A DNA stretch of 64,000 bases from the NCBI RefSeq assembly GCF_030269445.1, contig NZ_BSTJ01000005.1, positions 540,198 to 604,197 of the forward strand. The letters run 5' to 3'. The first letter of the stretch is position 1. Every line of letters begins with the position of its first letter. The position numbers and the translations under genes were made by a program. This DNA is from Actinoallomurus iriomotensis. GTDB lineage: Bacteria; Actinomycetota; Actinomycetes; Streptosporangiales; Streptosporangiaceae. Positions 41,687 through 51,070 of this stretch are shown here, one piece after another. The notes below the pieces were generated by a model. It was not told the DNA's origin, made no database searches, and saw nothing but the letters and a program-made list of their open reading frames with translations.

Positions 41687-42151
41687 TCAGGGGCTGAAGT
41701 AGTGCTGCATGCGGACGATCCGGCCCTGGCCGTCGAACCAGAGCTCGAACATGTGGGCACGGTCCAGCAGCGGGTGCGACCGCCGGCTCAGCCGTCGCAG
41801 GTCGTCGTCGAGCTGCTCCGGGGTCAGCCGGACACCGCGCACGTAGTCGGTGACGCCGTGGTCGACGATCGGCGCCGAAGCACGGATCACCGCTCCGGGC
41901 GCGATCGTCAGCGGCAGGTAGCGCCCGACGGACGCCGGGCGTACCGTCTCTGGCCCCCCGTGCCGCACCATGCGGGCCGGCGCGAACAGCACGCGGTCCG
42001 GGCCCGGCCCCGCCTGGACGAGGCCGAACACCTTCGAACGGCCCGCGTAGGCCGGGTCCGCGCCGGCCGGCGCTCCGACGAGGAGAAGACCGCACGCCGA
42101 CCAGACCGCGGCCATCACCCAGCGTGCCCGGGTGATGTACGCAGTGCTCAC
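41687..42151 (-). CDS. Secreted hypothetical protein
   Basis: The 154-residue product has an N-terminal signal peptide (about residues 8-31, WVMAAVWSACGLLLVGAPAG, likely cut after ADPAYA). The mature domain contains RVLFAPARMVRHGG, YLPLTIAPGAVIRASAPIVD, LTPEQLDDDLRRLSRRSHPL and FDGQGRIVRMQHYFSP. I do not recognise it; the Val-rich strands and ending suggest a small beta-domain. GTG 42151 is the start. It lies 42 bases upstream of the lipoprotein gene on the same strand, and they are possibly co-transcribed. Confidence 0.72.
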   Translation of the reverse strand: MSTAYITRARWVMAAVWSACGLLLVGAPAGADPAYAGRSKVFGLVQAGPGPDRVLFAPARMVRHGGPETVRPASVGRYLPLTIAPGAVIRASAPIVDHGVTDYVRGVRLTPEQLDDDLRRLSRRSHPLLDRAHMFELWFDGQGRIVRMQHYFSP

Positions 42152-42211
42152 ACCGCTGGGTCTACCCCTGCCCCGTACGCCTCACTCCTCCCGCTTCCGC
42201 GGTGCGGTCGC

Positions 42212-44125
42212 TCAGGCCTGGGGCGCCGCGGCGGGGACGACGTCGTCCGCCCGCTCCTGCCGGGCGAACTGGGTGTGGTACAGCTCGGCGTACAGTCCGC
42301 CGCGGTCGAGCAGCTCGTCGTGGCGGCCCCGCTCGAGCACCCGGCCGTCGTCGATCACCAGGATCTGGTCGGCCTCGCGGATCGTGGACAGCCGGTGGGC
42401 GATGACGATCGACGTACGGCCCGCGAGGGCGGTCTTCAGCGCCCGCTGCACCGCCGCCTCGGATTCGGAGTCCAGGTGCGCGGTCGCCTCGTCCAGCACC
42501 ACGACCGAGGGCGCCTTGAGCAGCAGCCGGGCGATCGCCAGGCGCTGCTTCTCACCGCCGGACAGCCGGTAGCCCCGGTCGCCGACCACGGTGTCCAGGC
42601 CGTCCGGCATCTCCGCGACCAGGTCCCAGATCTGGGCCGCTCGCAGCGCCTCGACCAGCTCCTCATCGGTCGCGTCCGGCCGCGCGTACACGAGGTTGGC
42701 GCGGATCGAGTCGTGGAACAGGTGCGCGTCCTGGGTGACGACGCCGATGGCGTCGCGCAGCGACTCGAGCGTGGCGTCGCGGACGTCCTGACCGTCGATG
42801 CGGACCACGCCGTCCGTGACGTCGTAGAGCCGGGACACGAGCTGGGTGATGGTCGTCTTGCCGGCGCCCGAGGGTCCCACGAGCGCGGTCAGGCCACCCG
42901 GTTCGACCCGGAAGTCCACCCCGTGCAGCACCTCACGGCTCGGCGCCGTATCGGTGCGCGCGATCGACTCCAGCGAGGCCAGCGAGACCTCCGCGGCGGC
43001 CGGGTAGCGGAAGGTGACGTCGTCGAACTCCACGGCCGGCGCCTCGCCGGTGCGGGGCAGCGGCGTCGCGTCCGGCTTCTCGGCCACCATCGGCGGCAGG
43101 TCGAGCACCTCGAAGACCCGGTCGAAGCTGACCAGGGCGGTCATCACGTCGACGTGCACGTTGGACAGCGCGGTGAGCGGGCCGTACATGCGGGTCAGCA
43201 GCGTGGCCAGGGCGACGAGGGTGCCGAGCTGGAAGCTGCCGTTCACCACCAGTGACCCGCCGACGCCGTACACCATGGCGGTGGCCAGCGAGGCGACGAG
43301 CGTCAGCGCGGTGAAGAACACGCGGCCGTACATGCCCGAGACGACGCCGATGTCGCGGACGCGTGCCGCCCGACCCGCGAACATCGCCGACTCCTCCTCG
43401 GGGCGGCCGTACAGCTTGGCGAGCATCGCGCCCGCGACGTTGAACCGCTCGGTCATCAGCGAGCCCATCTCGGCGTCGAGCTGCATCTGCTCTCTGCTGA
43501 TCTTCTGCAGCCGCCGCCCGACCCACTTGGCCGGGAAGATGAAGATCGGCAACAGGACCAGGGCGATGAGCGTGACCTGCCAGGACAGCACGAGCATCGT
43601 GACCAGCACGAGGATCAGGCTGATCACGTTGGAGACCACTGAGGACAAGGTCGTCGTGAGGGCGCGCTGGGCGCCGATGACGTCACTGTTGAGCCGGCTG
43701 ACCAGCGAGCCGGTCTGGGCGCGCATGAAGAACGCGACCGGCATGCGCTGGACGTGGTCGAAGACCTGGGTCCGCAGGTCGTAGATGAGTCCTTCACCGA
43801 TGCGCGCGGAGTACCACCGCTGCGCCAGGCCGATCACCGCGTCGAAGAGCGCCAGCACGCCGACGGCGACCGCGAGCCCGACGACCAGGCCGGTCCGGTG
43901 CTGCACGATGCCGCGGTCGATGATCGCCTTGAGCAGCAGCGGGTTCGCCACGACGATGACGGCGGCGACCGCGTTCAGAGCCAGGAACAGGACGAGCTCG
44001 CGGACGTACGGGCGTGCGTAGCCGGCGATGCGGCGCACCGTGCCCGCCTTCAGGCGCTCCTTGACCACCGAGTTGTCGCGGCGGAACGACATCATCACCA
44101 TCCAGCCGTTGTCCGGCATTCCCAC
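42212..44125 (-). CDS. ABC exporter, fused permease and ATPase
   Basis: The 637-residue half-transporter has six helices in residues about 35-330 (for example LVLFLALNAVAAVIVVANPL and IVQHRTGLVVGLAVAVGVLA), an ABC-type type-1 exporter fold. The ATPase follows with Walker A LVGPSGAGKTTI, Q-loop VTQDAHLFHD, signature LSGGEKQRL and Walker B SVVVLDEATAHLDSE, with H-loop IAHRLSTI. It exports lipids, drugs or peptides as a homo- or heterodimer; no partner gene is adjacent. GTG 44125 has GGGAGGAA eight bases before it. The upstream gap holds a GTAATCATGTAAG element that could be a regulator site. The substrate is unknown. Confidence 0.92.
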   Translation of the reverse strand: MGMPDNGWMVMMSFRRDNSVVKERLKAGTVRRIAGYARPYVRELVLFLALNAVAAVIVVANPLLLKAIIDRGIVQHRTGLVVGLAVAVGVLALFDAVIGLAQRWYSARIGEGLIYDLRTQVFDHVQRMPVAFFMRAQTGSLVSRLNSDVIGAQRALTTTLSSVVSNVISLILVLVTMLVLSWQVTLIALVLLPIFIFPAKWVGRRLQKISREQMQLDAEMGSLMTERFNVAGAMLAKLYGRPEEESAMFAGRAARVRDIGVVSGMYGRVFFTALTLVASLATAMVYGVGGSLVVNGSFQLGTLVALATLLTRMYGPLTALSNVHVDVMTALVSFDRVFEVLDLPPMVAEKPDATPLPRTGEAPAVEFDDVTFRYPAAAEVSLASLESIARTDTAPSREVLHGVDFRVEPGGLTALVGPSGAGKTTITQLVSRLYDVTDGVVRIDGQDVRDATLESLRDAIGVVTQDAHLFHDSIRANLVYARPDATDEELVEALRAAQIWDLVAEMPDGLDTVVGDRGYRLSGGEKQRLAIARLLLKAPSVVVLDEATAHLDSESEAAVQRALKTALAGRTSIVIAHRLSTIREADQILVIDDGRVLERGRHDELLDRGGLYAELYHTQFARQERADDVVPAAAPQA

Positions 44126-44335
44126 GGTGATTCCTCCCGGAGGTTAAGACGTAATCATGTAAGCATCGTTGACAACAGGATGCGCGGACGCGTGATTCCC
44201 GTCGACACGACCAGCCTGCGCCACGTTAGCGGGCGCCGTCATCGGCCCCCCTGCCGATCCGGGACGGACCCTCCGACCTAGGTCCAGGGAACCCGGTGCG
44301 ATGATCACTTCATATCGGCAAGCAGTGGAGGAGAT

Positions 44336-45106
44336 GTGGCGAGAGTCTTCATCACCGGTTCGTCGGACGGGCTCGGCCTGATGGCCGGGCGCCTCCTGGT
44401 CGAGGAGGGGCACGCGGTCGTGCTCCACGCCAGGAACGACGCACGGGCCGAGGACGCCCGGGCCGCGCTCCCGCAGGCCGAGGCGGTGGTGGTCGGCGAC
44501 GTCACGACGCTCGCGGCCATGCGCGAGGTCGCGGACCAGGCGAACGGGCGAGGACGGTTCGACGCCGTGATCCACAACGTCGGGCTCGGGTACCGCGAGC
44601 CGCGCCGCGTCGAGACCGCCGACGGCCTGTCCCACCTGTGGGCCGTCAACGTGCTCGCGCCCTACGTGCTCACGGCGCTCATGCACCGGCCCGACCGGCT
44701 GATCTACCTGAGTTCGGGCATGCACCTCGGCGGCGATCCGAGCCTGGAGGACCTCCAGTGGGCCGGGCGCCCCTGGAACGGCAGCCAGGCCTATTCCGAC
44801 ACCAAGCTCCACGACGTGCTGCTGGCCTTCGGCGTCGCGCGACGCCGGCCCGGGGTGCCGTCGAACGCGGTCAGCCCGGGGTGGGTGGCGACGCGCATGG
44901 GCGGTCCGGGCGCGCCAGACGACCTCGACCAGGCGCACCGGACCCAGGTGTGGCTCGCGGTGAGCGACGACCCGGACGCGCGGGAAACCGGCCGTTACCT
45001 CTACCACCGCCGGCCCGCGGACCTGCATCCGTCCGCGCGTGACACCGAACTGCAGGACCGTCTCCTCGACTACTGCCGCGACGTGTCCGGCGTCCCCGTG
45101 GACTAG
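44336..45106 (+). CDS. Short-chain dehydrogenase/reductase
   Basis: The 256-residue classical SDR begins MARVFITGSSDGLGLMAGRL (the TGxxxGxG cofactor motif, here TGSSDGLG). A GDVTTL stretch for the adenine ring and NVGLGY (NNAG-like) follow, then active-site Ser in LIYLSSGMHLG and Tyr/Lys in AYSDTKLHDVLLAFG (YxxxK). It is cytosolic, likely NAD(P)-dependent; NADP preference is possible from HARND. GTG 44336 follows GGAGGAG. The last four bases overlap the convergent response-regulator gene. The substrate is unknown. Confidence 0.93.
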   Translation: MARVFITGSSDGLGLMAGRLLVEEGHAVVLHARNDARAEDARAALPQAEAVVVGDVTTLAAMREVADQANGRGRFDAVIHNVGLGYREPRRVETADGLSHLWAVNVLAPYVLTALMHRPDRLIYLSSGMHLGGDPSLEDLQWAGRPWNGSQAYSDTKLHDVLLAFGVARRRPGVPSNAVSPGWVATRMGGPGAPDDLDQAHRTQVWLAVSDDPDARETGRYLYHRRPADLHPSARDTELQDRLLDYCRDVSGVPVD

Positions 45107-45477
45107 ACGCTTCCTGCTCCGGCGTTCGTGAGCAGGGTGCGGATGGCGCTGCCGGACAGGCGGGTCTTAGACAGGAAGCCGATCGCCGGGCTGGCCGCGA
45201 TCAGTTCGGCGAAGTCCGTCTCCACGTAGGTGGAGATCAGGATCACGTGGGGCGGTTCCGGGGCCTGCGCCAGTGCGTCCGCGAGGTCGAAGCCGTGTTC
45301 CTCGCCGAGCATGATGTCGACGAGCGCGACGTCGGGACGGAGCCGCTCGGCCTGGCGGAACGCCTCGGCCGAGGTGGTGGCGACGCCGACGACGGCGATT
45401 CCGTCGCGCTTGAGCAGATCGCGAGCGACTTGGAGGAAGCGCTCGTTGTCGTCGACGATCAGACAACGGACGGCCAT
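45103..45477 (-). CDS. Single-domain response regulator (CheY-like)
   Basis: The 124-residue receiver domain stands alone. It has acidic pair DD in CLIVDDNERFL, phospho-acceptor Asp in VALVDIMLGEEHG, Ser in ILISTYVETDF (threonine/serine switch) and the conserved lysine in IGFLSKTRLSG. There is no output domain, so it acts by protein contact or as part of a phosphorelay. No histidine kinase gene is adjacent. ATG 45477 begins MAVRCLIVDDNE; GAGGG lies close upstream. It is convergent with the SDR gene (4-base overlap) and only 16 bases downstream of the Zn-dehydrogenase gene start side on the same strand. Confidence 0.92.
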   Translation of the reverse strand: MAVRCLIVDDNERFLQVARDLLKRDGIAVVGVATTSAEAFRQAERLRPDVALVDIMLGEEHGFDLADALAQAPEPPHVILISTYVETDFAELIAASPAIGFLSKTRLSGSAIRTLLTNAGAGSV

Positions 45478-45493
45478 ACCCTCAGACTCGCAT

Positions 45494-46627
45494 TCACGGG
45501 TGCAGGACGACCTTCGTCCAGCCGCTCTTCCGGACATCGAACTGCTGGTAGCCCTCCGGCGCCTCATCGAGCGGCAGTTCGTGGGACACCACGAAGGACG
45601 GGCTGGCCTTGCCGTCGGCGATCAGGTCGCGCAGCCGGCGGTTGTAGGCCTTGACGTTGCACTGGCCCGTGGCCATCGTCTGGCCCTTGAACCAGAACTC
45701 GCCGAAGTCGAAGACGATCTTCCCGCGCCGGTAAAGGAGATCCGGCGCCTGCGGATCCTCGCGGACGAAGACGCCGACGACCGCGATCGTGCCGGTGGGC
45801 CGCACCGAGGCGATCAGATTGTTCAAGGTGATGCTGGGATGCTCGACGCAGGCGACGTCGTGCGCCTGGAACCCGACGCACTCGCAGCCGCGGTCGGCGC
45901 CCTCGCCGCCGGTCAGGTCGAGCACCTGCTCGACCGCCGACGCCTCGCTGTAGTCGATCGGGATCGCCCCGATCTCCTCCGCGAGCCGTAGCCGGTCCGG
46001 ATGCAGGTCGACCACCAGCACGCGGCCCGCTCCCTTGATGATCGCGGAGTAGGCCGCCATGAGCCCGACCGGCCCCGCCCCGTAGACGACGACGGACTCG
46101 CCCGGCCGGAGGCCCGCGAGCTCGGTCACGTGGTAGCCCGTGGGGAAGATGTCCGCGCACATCACATAGTCGATCTCCTTGTCGGGTCTCTCCGGCGGCA
46201 GTTCGAGGCACATGAAGTCACCGTGCGGGACACGCAGATACTCCGCCTGGCCGCCGCTGTAGGGACCCATGCCGGCGAACCCGAAGGCCGCGCCCGCGGA
46301 CGGCGGATTCGTCGTCAGGCAGAACGCCGTCAGCCCGCGCTCGCAGTTCTTGCAGTAGCCGCAGCTGACGTTGAACGGCACGCACACCCGGTCCCCCACA
46401 CGTACGCGCTCGACGGCCGCGCCGACCTCGATCACCTCGCCGAGGTTCTCGTGCCCCAGCACGCGCCCGGGTTCGATGCTCGTCCGGCCCTCGTACATGT
46501 GGAGGTCGGAGCCGCAGATGTTCGTCGTCGTGACCCTGATCAGCACGTCCGTCGGCGCCTCGATCACCGGATCGGCCACCTGATCCACCCGGACGTCCCT
46601 CGGGCCGTGATAGACCACCGCTTTCAT
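45494..46627 (-). CDS. Zinc-dependent medium-chain dehydrogenase, formaldehyde-dehydrogenase-like
   Basis: The 377-residue MDR enzyme has catalytic zinc ligands in NICGSDLHMYEGR (Cys) and VLGHENLGEVIEVG (His-Glu), structural zinc cysteines in CGYCKNCERGLTAFC, and Rossmann motif VVVYGAGPVGLMAAYSA. FGFAGMGPYSGGQAEYLRVP and DIFPTGYHVTELAGLRPG place it near glutathione-independent formaldehyde dehydrogenases and related alcohol dehydrogenases. NAD+ is the likely cofactor (VVDLHPDRL). ATG 46627 begins MKAVVYHGPRDVRV. Aldehyde or alcohol oxidation is the likely role. It is followed by the response regulator gene on the same strand. Confidence 0.92.
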   Translation of the reverse strand: MKAVVYHGPRDVRVDQVADPVIEAPTDVLIRVTTTNICGSDLHMYEGRTSIEPGRVLGHENLGEVIEVGAAVERVRVGDRVCVPFNVSCGYCKNCERGLTAFCLTTNPPSAGAAFGFAGMGPYSGGQAEYLRVPHGDFMCLELPPERPDKEIDYVMCADIFPTGYHVTELAGLRPGESVVVYGAGPVGLMAAYSAIIKGAGRVLVVDLHPDRLRLAEEIGAIPIDYSEASAVEQVLDLTGGEGADRGCECVGFQAHDVACVEHPSITLNNLIASVRPTGTIAVVGVFVREDPQAPDLLYRRGKIVFDFGEFWFKGQTMATGQCNVKAYNRRLRDLIADGKASPSFVVSHELPLDEAPEGYQQFDVRKSGWTKVVLHP

Positions 46628-46771
46628 GGGGCCCCCTTCTCACGGGCGCCGTTCGCGCGCGAACGACTCGCACCCCGCCTACTCGCCACTATCGCACCGG
46701 CCGCCCGCATCGCCGCAGGTAGGCCGCTGGTGAGGGAAGGCGACGCGGACCAGGGGCGTCCGCGGCCTCCG

Positions 46772-46993
46772 TCAGTGCTTCTTCTTCTCGCGAAGCGCGT
46801 CCGGCCGGTGCACCGCCGTGCGGCCGGACCTGTCGCTGCGGACCTCGTACTGCGGGTCGTCCGGTGAGGCGTCGACGGTGCGTCCCGCCGCCTCGGTGCG
46901 TTCGGTGATCTCCCGCTCGACCTTGCCGTGGGTCTCGCTTCCGTGGCTGCGCCAGGAGACCTCGTCGCCCTTGTGAGGCTTCTTCTTCGTCAT
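46772..46993 (-). CDS. DUF2945-type (hypervirulence-associated TUDOR-like) small protein
   Basis: The 73-residue product begins MTKKKPHKGDEVSWRSHGSE. It has THGKVEREITERT, then DDPQYEVRSDRSGRTAVHRP and a lysine tail. GD.V.W.SHG...G.V and DP.Y.V.SD.TG..A.H are the DUF2945 (HVA TUDOR) pattern, a small beta-barrel found across bacteria and fungi with no firm function. ATG 46993 is chosen because GGGGGAG lies six bases upstream; ATG 46999 abuts it. It is a single gene between two metabolic genes. Confidence 0.9.
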   Translation of the reverse strand: MTKKKPHKGDEVSWRSHGSETHGKVEREITERTEAAGRTVDASPDDPQYEVRSDRSGRTAVHRPDALREKKKH

Positions 46994-47088
46994 CGTCATC
47001 TCCCCCGAATCCGGCTCATGCCATGCCCCTACCCGGGCGTGAACCGGATCCACGTCCCGTGCGGGGCCGGCCGAACCGGCGCGGGAGA

Positions 47089-47871
47089 TCAGGAAGACCG
47101 CTCGCCGGCGAGCTCGCGCAGCAGGGCGACCTGCTCACGGCGCTCGGCCGCGGACTGCTCCTCCAGCGTGTTGCCCGGGGCTGCGCGCAGCAGGCGCTTG
47201 GTCGCCACCGCGGTCGTGGGCCGTACGGCCAGGATCGCCGCGACGAGATCGTCCACCGCCTTGCCCAGGTCGGCGACGGGCACCACCAGCTCGGCGAGCC
47301 CGAGCCGGGCGGCCTCGTCGGCGAACACGGTGCGCGCGGTCAGGCAGAGCTCCAGCGCCCGCGGCACGCCGACGATGTCGACGAGCGGCTTGGTGCCGGT
47401 CAGGTCGGGCACGATGCCGAGCGCCGGCTCCTTCATCGCGAACTTGACGTCGTCGGCCACGACCCGCAGGTCACAGGCCAGGGCGAGCTGGAAGCCCCCT
47501 CCGATGGCGTGGCCGTGCACCGCCGCGATGGAGACGATGTCGGGCCGGCGCAGCCACAGGTAGCCGGCCTGCAGCCCGTGGATGAACTCCTCGTCGCGCG
47601 GAGCGAGGGCGTCCTCCCCCGGGACGCCCTCCGCGGTGAACAGGCGCAGGTCGATGCCGGCCGAGAACGCCGGCCCCTCCCCCCGTACGACGACGACCCG
47701 CACGCCGTCCGGGAGCGTGTCTCCGATCCGGGCCAGCGTGCGCCACGTGCTGAACGTCAGCGCGTTGCGCCGCTCGGGCCGGGCCAGCGTGATCGTGGCC
47801 ACGGCTCCCTCGACGGCGAGACGCAGGCCCGCCTGCTCGAATTCGGCATGAGTGATAGAGCCGTCCGCCAT
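47089..47871 (-). CDS. Enoyl-CoA hydratase/isomerase-family protein
   Basis: The 260-residue crotonase-fold enzyme shows the oxyanion-hole motifs AFSAGIDLRLFTA and GHAIGGGFQLALACDLRVV. The MKEPALGIVPDLTGT block is the family signature near the active site. One catalytic glutamate is at the KEPALG position, while the second expected Glu is replaced, as in several isomerase-like members, so hydratase activity is likely but not certain. It is soluble. ATG 47871 (MADGSITHAEF) follows AGGAAAGGA. It stands alone next to the small HTH gene. Confidence 0.9.
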   Translation of the reverse strand: MADGSITHAEFEQAGLRLAVEGAVATITLARPERRNALTFSTWRTLARIGDTLPDGVRVVVVRGEGPAFSAGIDLRLFTAEGVPGEDALAPRDEEFIHGLQAGYLWLRRPDIVSIAAVHGHAIGGGFQLALACDLRVVADDVKFAMKEPALGIVPDLTGTKPLVDIVGVPRALELCLTARTVFADEAARLGLAELVVPVADLGKAVDDLVAAILAVRPTTAVATKRLLRAAPGNTLEEQSAAERREQVALLRELAGERSS

Positions 47872-48032
47872 GACCGTCCTTTCCTGGTCCGCCCCAAGGG
47901 CGGATCGGGCCGCCGTCGTGCCCGACCTTAACGGGTCGGGCACGACGAGCGTCAGACGGTACGGCGCACGGAGCAGAGGGGAGCAGGCGTCAGAGACGGC
48001 TCGTGAAACCGTCAGGGCTGCACGACGGCTTC

Positions 48033-48245
48033 TCAGGCCTTCTTTCCACGGGTCGCTCCACCTCGACCGCGCAGGTTCACGCCGGACTCGGTGAGGATCC
48101 GGTGAATGAAGCCGTACGACCGGCCGGTCGCGGCGGCCAGTGCGCGGATGCTCTCACCGGAGTCGTAGCGTTTCTTCAGCTGCTCTGCCAACTTGTCTCT
48201 CTCGGCACCGGTCACGCGGGTGCCCTTCTTTAGGGTCTCGGCCAC
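48033..48245 (-). CDS. Small helix-turn-helix protein conserved in actinomycetes
   Basis: The 70-residue product reads VAETLKKGTRVTG at the start and ends LRGRGGATRGKKA. The middle holds an HTH, KKRYDSGESIRALAAATGRS followed by YGFIHRILTESGVNLRG. The family is widespread in actinomycetes, where these short proteins are probably DNA-binding. GTG 48245 has GGGAGGTACTC six bases upstream, which settles the start over an in-frame ATG at 48293. It lies between the enoyl-CoA hydratase and the ABC-F gene, all on the minus strand with separate spacing. Confidence 0.88.
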   Translation of the reverse strand: MAETLKKGTRVTGAERDKLAEQLKKRYDSGESIRALAAATGRSYGFIHRILTESGVNLRGRGGATRGKKA

Positions 48246-48371
48246 GAGTACCTCCCGTAGTGATGTGGTGACCGCTGCGTTATCCCCCGCCATGATCAGA
48301 CATTCACGCGCGATCGGCTACCCACTACGCCAGAAAAGATCTGCTTCCTTGCGTACAGGTTGCGTCGCAGG

Positions 48372-49970
48372 TCAGGCAAGTGCCACGAGATCGGAAAATT
48401 CGTCACTCCAAATATCTTCGACACCATCAGGAAGCAAGATCACTCTTTCCGGTTGGAGCGCCTCCACCGCACCCTCATCGTGAGTCACAAGAACGATGGC
48501 TCCCGCGTACGAACGGAGGGCCGCGAGGATCTCCTCCCGGCTCGCCGGATCGAGGTTGTTGGTGGGCTCGTCGAGGAGCAGGACGTTGGCGCTGGAGACC
48601 ACGAGCGTCGCGAGGGCGAGGCGCGTCTTCTCCCCGCCGGACAGCACGCGCGCGGGCTTGTCGACGTCGTCACCGGCGAACAGGAACGAGCCCAGGATCT
48701 TGCGCACCTCGACCTCCGGCAGGTCGGGTGCCGCCGAGCGCATGTTCTCCAGGACCGTGCGGTCCAGGTCGAGCGTCTCGTGCTCCTGGGCGTAGTAGCC
48801 GAGCCGCAGACCGTGCCCGTCGACCCGCTCCCCCGTGTCGGCCTTCTCGACGCCGGCGAGCAGGCGCAGAAGCGTCGTTTTGCCCGCTCCGTTCAGGCCG
48901 AGGACCACCACGCGGCTGCCTCGATCAACGGCCAAATCGACATCCGTGAAGACTTCCAACGAACCGTACGATTTCGACAAAGCTCGCGCCATGAGCGGCG
49001 TTTTGCCACACGGAGCGGGTGCGGGGAAGCGAATCTTGGCGACTTTGTCCGCCCTCCGCTCGTCCTCGACGCCCGCGAGCAGGCGCTGCGCCCGCCGCTC
49101 CATCTGCTGGGCGGCCTTGGCCTTCGTGGCCTTGGCGCGCATCTTGTCGGCCTGGGTCTGCAGGGTGCTCGCCTGGCGCTCGGCGTTGGCGCGCTCCCGC
49201 CGGCGGCGCCGCTCGTCGGTCTCCCGCTGGGCGAGGTACTTCTTCCAGCCCACGTTGTAGATGTCGATCACATTGCGGTTCGCGTCGAGGTGGAACACCT
49301 TGTTGACGACCACGTCGAGCAGCCCGACGTCGTGGCTGATCACGATCAGGCCGCCCTGGTGGCTCTTGAGGAAGTCGCGCAGCCAGCTGATCGAGTCGGC
49401 GTCGAGATGGTTCGTCGGCTCGTCGAGGAGCAGCGTGTCGGCGCCGGAGAACAGGATGCGGGCCAGCTCGACGCGGCGCCGCTGGCCGCCGGACAGGGTG
49501 CGCAGCGGCTGGCCGAGCACACGGTCGGGCAGGTTGAGGCTGGAGGCGATGGAGGCGGCCTCGGCGTCGGCGGCGTAGCCGCCGAGGACGTGCAGCCGAT
49601 CCTCCAGCCGGCCGTAGCGGCGGACGGCCTTGTCGCGCTCGGCGCCGTCGGCGGTCGCCATGCGCTCCTCGGCCTCCCGCATCTGCCGGATCACCTCGTC
49701 CAGGCCCCGCGCGGACAGGATGCGGTCGCGGGCGAGGACCTCGAGGTCGCCGGTGCGCGGGTCCTGCGGCAGGTAGCCGACCGTGCCCGAGCGGGTCACC
49801 TGGCCCGACGCGGGCAGCCCCTCACCGGCGAGCACGCGCGTGAGGGTGGTCTTGCCGGCTCCGTTGCGGCCGACGAGGCCGACCCGGTCGCCGGGGTTGA
49901 CGCGGAACGAGGCGCCTTCGAGGAGCAGGCGGGCGCCGGCTCGCAGTTCGATGCCTTGGGCAGTGATCAC
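48372..49970 (-). CDS. ABC-F family ATPase (ribosome-associated)
   Basis: The 532-residue protein has two ABC domains and no membrane helices. The first has Walker A GRNGAGKTT, signature LSGGQRRRVELA and Walker B LLLDEPTNHLD. A charged linker (YLAQRETDERRRRRERANAE, ALSKSYGSLE) follows. The second has GLNGAGKTT, LSGGEKTRLALA and LLLDEPTNNLD. ABC-F proteins act on the ribosome, either as translation factors or antibiotic-resistance proteins; the type cannot be fixed here. GTG 49970 has AGGAG 11 bases upstream. The gene is transcribed toward the small HTH gene. Confidence 0.92.
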   Translation of the reverse strand: MITAQGIELRAGARLLLEGASFRVNPGDRVGLVGRNGAGKTTLTRVLAGEGLPASGQVTRSGTVGYLPQDPRTGDLEVLARDRILSARGLDEVIRQMREAEERMATADGAERDKAVRRYGRLEDRLHVLGGYAADAEAASIASSLNLPDRVLGQPLRTLSGGQRRRVELARILFSGADTLLLDEPTNHLDADSISWLRDFLKSHQGGLIVISHDVGLLDVVVNKVFHLDANRNVIDIYNVGWKKYLAQRETDERRRRRERANAERQASTLQTQADKMRAKATKAKAAQQMERRAQRLLAGVEDERRADKVAKIRFPAPAPCGKTPLMARALSKSYGSLEVFTDVDLAVDRGSRVVVLGLNGAGKTTLLRLLAGVEKADTGERVDGHGLRLGYYAQEHETLDLDRTVLENMRSAAPDLPEVEVRKILGSFLFAGDDVDKPARVLSGGEKTRLALATLVVSSANVLLLDEPTNNLDPASREEILAALRSYAGAIVLVTHDEGAVEALQPERVILLPDGVEDIWSDEFSDLVALA

Positions 49971-50196
49971 GGTGGAAACGCTCCTGGGGGGCGGGCTGGG
50001 GCGACTGCGGACGTCGAAAAGGGCGCCGCCCGTGGCCTCTGCGGCCCGGCCGCGCCCTGGGAGCGCCTGATCAGCTCGCAAGCATGGCGTCAGTCTACGG
50101 GAGACGACGACCGGTCACGAACACCCGTCGGACACACGTGCCGGATGAGGCCACCGCGGCCCGCGTCATCCCGGCTTGCGGGGGAATGTTCGAGTC

Positions 50197-51000
50197 GTGA
50201 TCCGGGACCACGTGCTGGCGGGGTATGTCGATGACGCGGGGGGCCGCGAGGCGCTGGCGCTCGCGCGGAGCATCGCGGAGGTGACCGGTGCGCGGCTCAC
50301 GGTGGCCGTGGTGCACTCGCCGGAGCGCGCCGCCTCGGTGGTCGAGGCGCAGGCGGCGCTCGCGCACGCCGCCGCCCTGCTCGAGGAGTTCCCGGCCGAC
50401 CTCGTGACGCACGAGAGCCGCGGCGCGAGCCGCGGACTGTCGGTGCTGGCGAGCCGGACCGGCGCCGATCTGATCGTGATCGGCTCGCCGCCGGGCGGAG
50501 CGCACGGGCGGATCAACCTGGGCGGCACCGCCGACCACCTGCTGCACGCCGCGACCCAGGCGGTGCTGCTCACGCCCCAGGGACACACGCCGTCCGGCGC
50601 GCCCGAGCGGATCACCGTGGCGTACGTCCGCCGCCCGCAGTGCGACGAGGCGGTCACGGCGGCCGCGTCCGCAGCGGCGCGGCTGGGCGTGCCGCTGCGG
50701 CTGGTCACGCTGGCGCTCGACGGCGCGGACGAGGACCCGCTGCGCGACGACCTGGCGCTGGCGATCAGGACGGCCTCCGAGAGCCACGGGCTGGATCCCG
50801 GCGAGGTCCAGGCCGCCGTCGGCACGGGCGACGACGTGGCGGCGGCCGTGGCGGACCTCGACTGGAGCCAGGGCGACCTGCTGGTCTGCGCCAGCAGCGA
50901 GGACGCCCCGGTGCACCGGGTGTTCCTCGGCGAGACGGCGTTCAAGGTGGTGCGCGCCGCTCCGTGCCCGGTGGCGGTCCTGCCCCGGGGGCGTACCTGA
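50197..51000 (+). CDS. Tandem universal stress protein (UspA x2)
   Basis: The 267-residue product has two Usp domains. The first (residues 1-125) has VLAGYVDDAGGREALALARS and the ATP-binding-like VIGSPPGGAHGRINLGGTA. The second (about 130-267) has RITVAYVRRPQCDEAVTAAA and LVCASSEDAPVHRVFLGETA, where the glycine motif is less canonical. Usp proteins bind ATP or nucleotides and are induced in stress or dormancy. GTG 50197 is preceded by GGGGGAA. It is divergent from the ABC-F gene. Confidence 0.88.
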   Translation: MIRDHVLAGYVDDAGGREALALARSIAEVTGARLTVAVVHSPERAASVVEAQAALAHAAALLEEFPADLVTHESRGASRGLSVLASRTGADLIVIGSPPGGAHGRINLGGTADHLLHAATQAVLLTPQGHTPSGAPERITVAYVRRPQCDEAVTAAASAAARLGVPLRLVTLALDGADEDPLRDDLALAIRTASESHGLDPGEVQAAVGTGDDVAAAVADLDWSQGDLLVCASSEDAPVHRVFLGETAFKVVRAAPCPVAVLPRGRT

Positions 51001-51070
51001 CGTGTGGCGCCGCGCATCGGGGGAACGCGTCCGTTGAGGGGGTTCCGCCGGCCGGGAGAGGGGGTCCGTC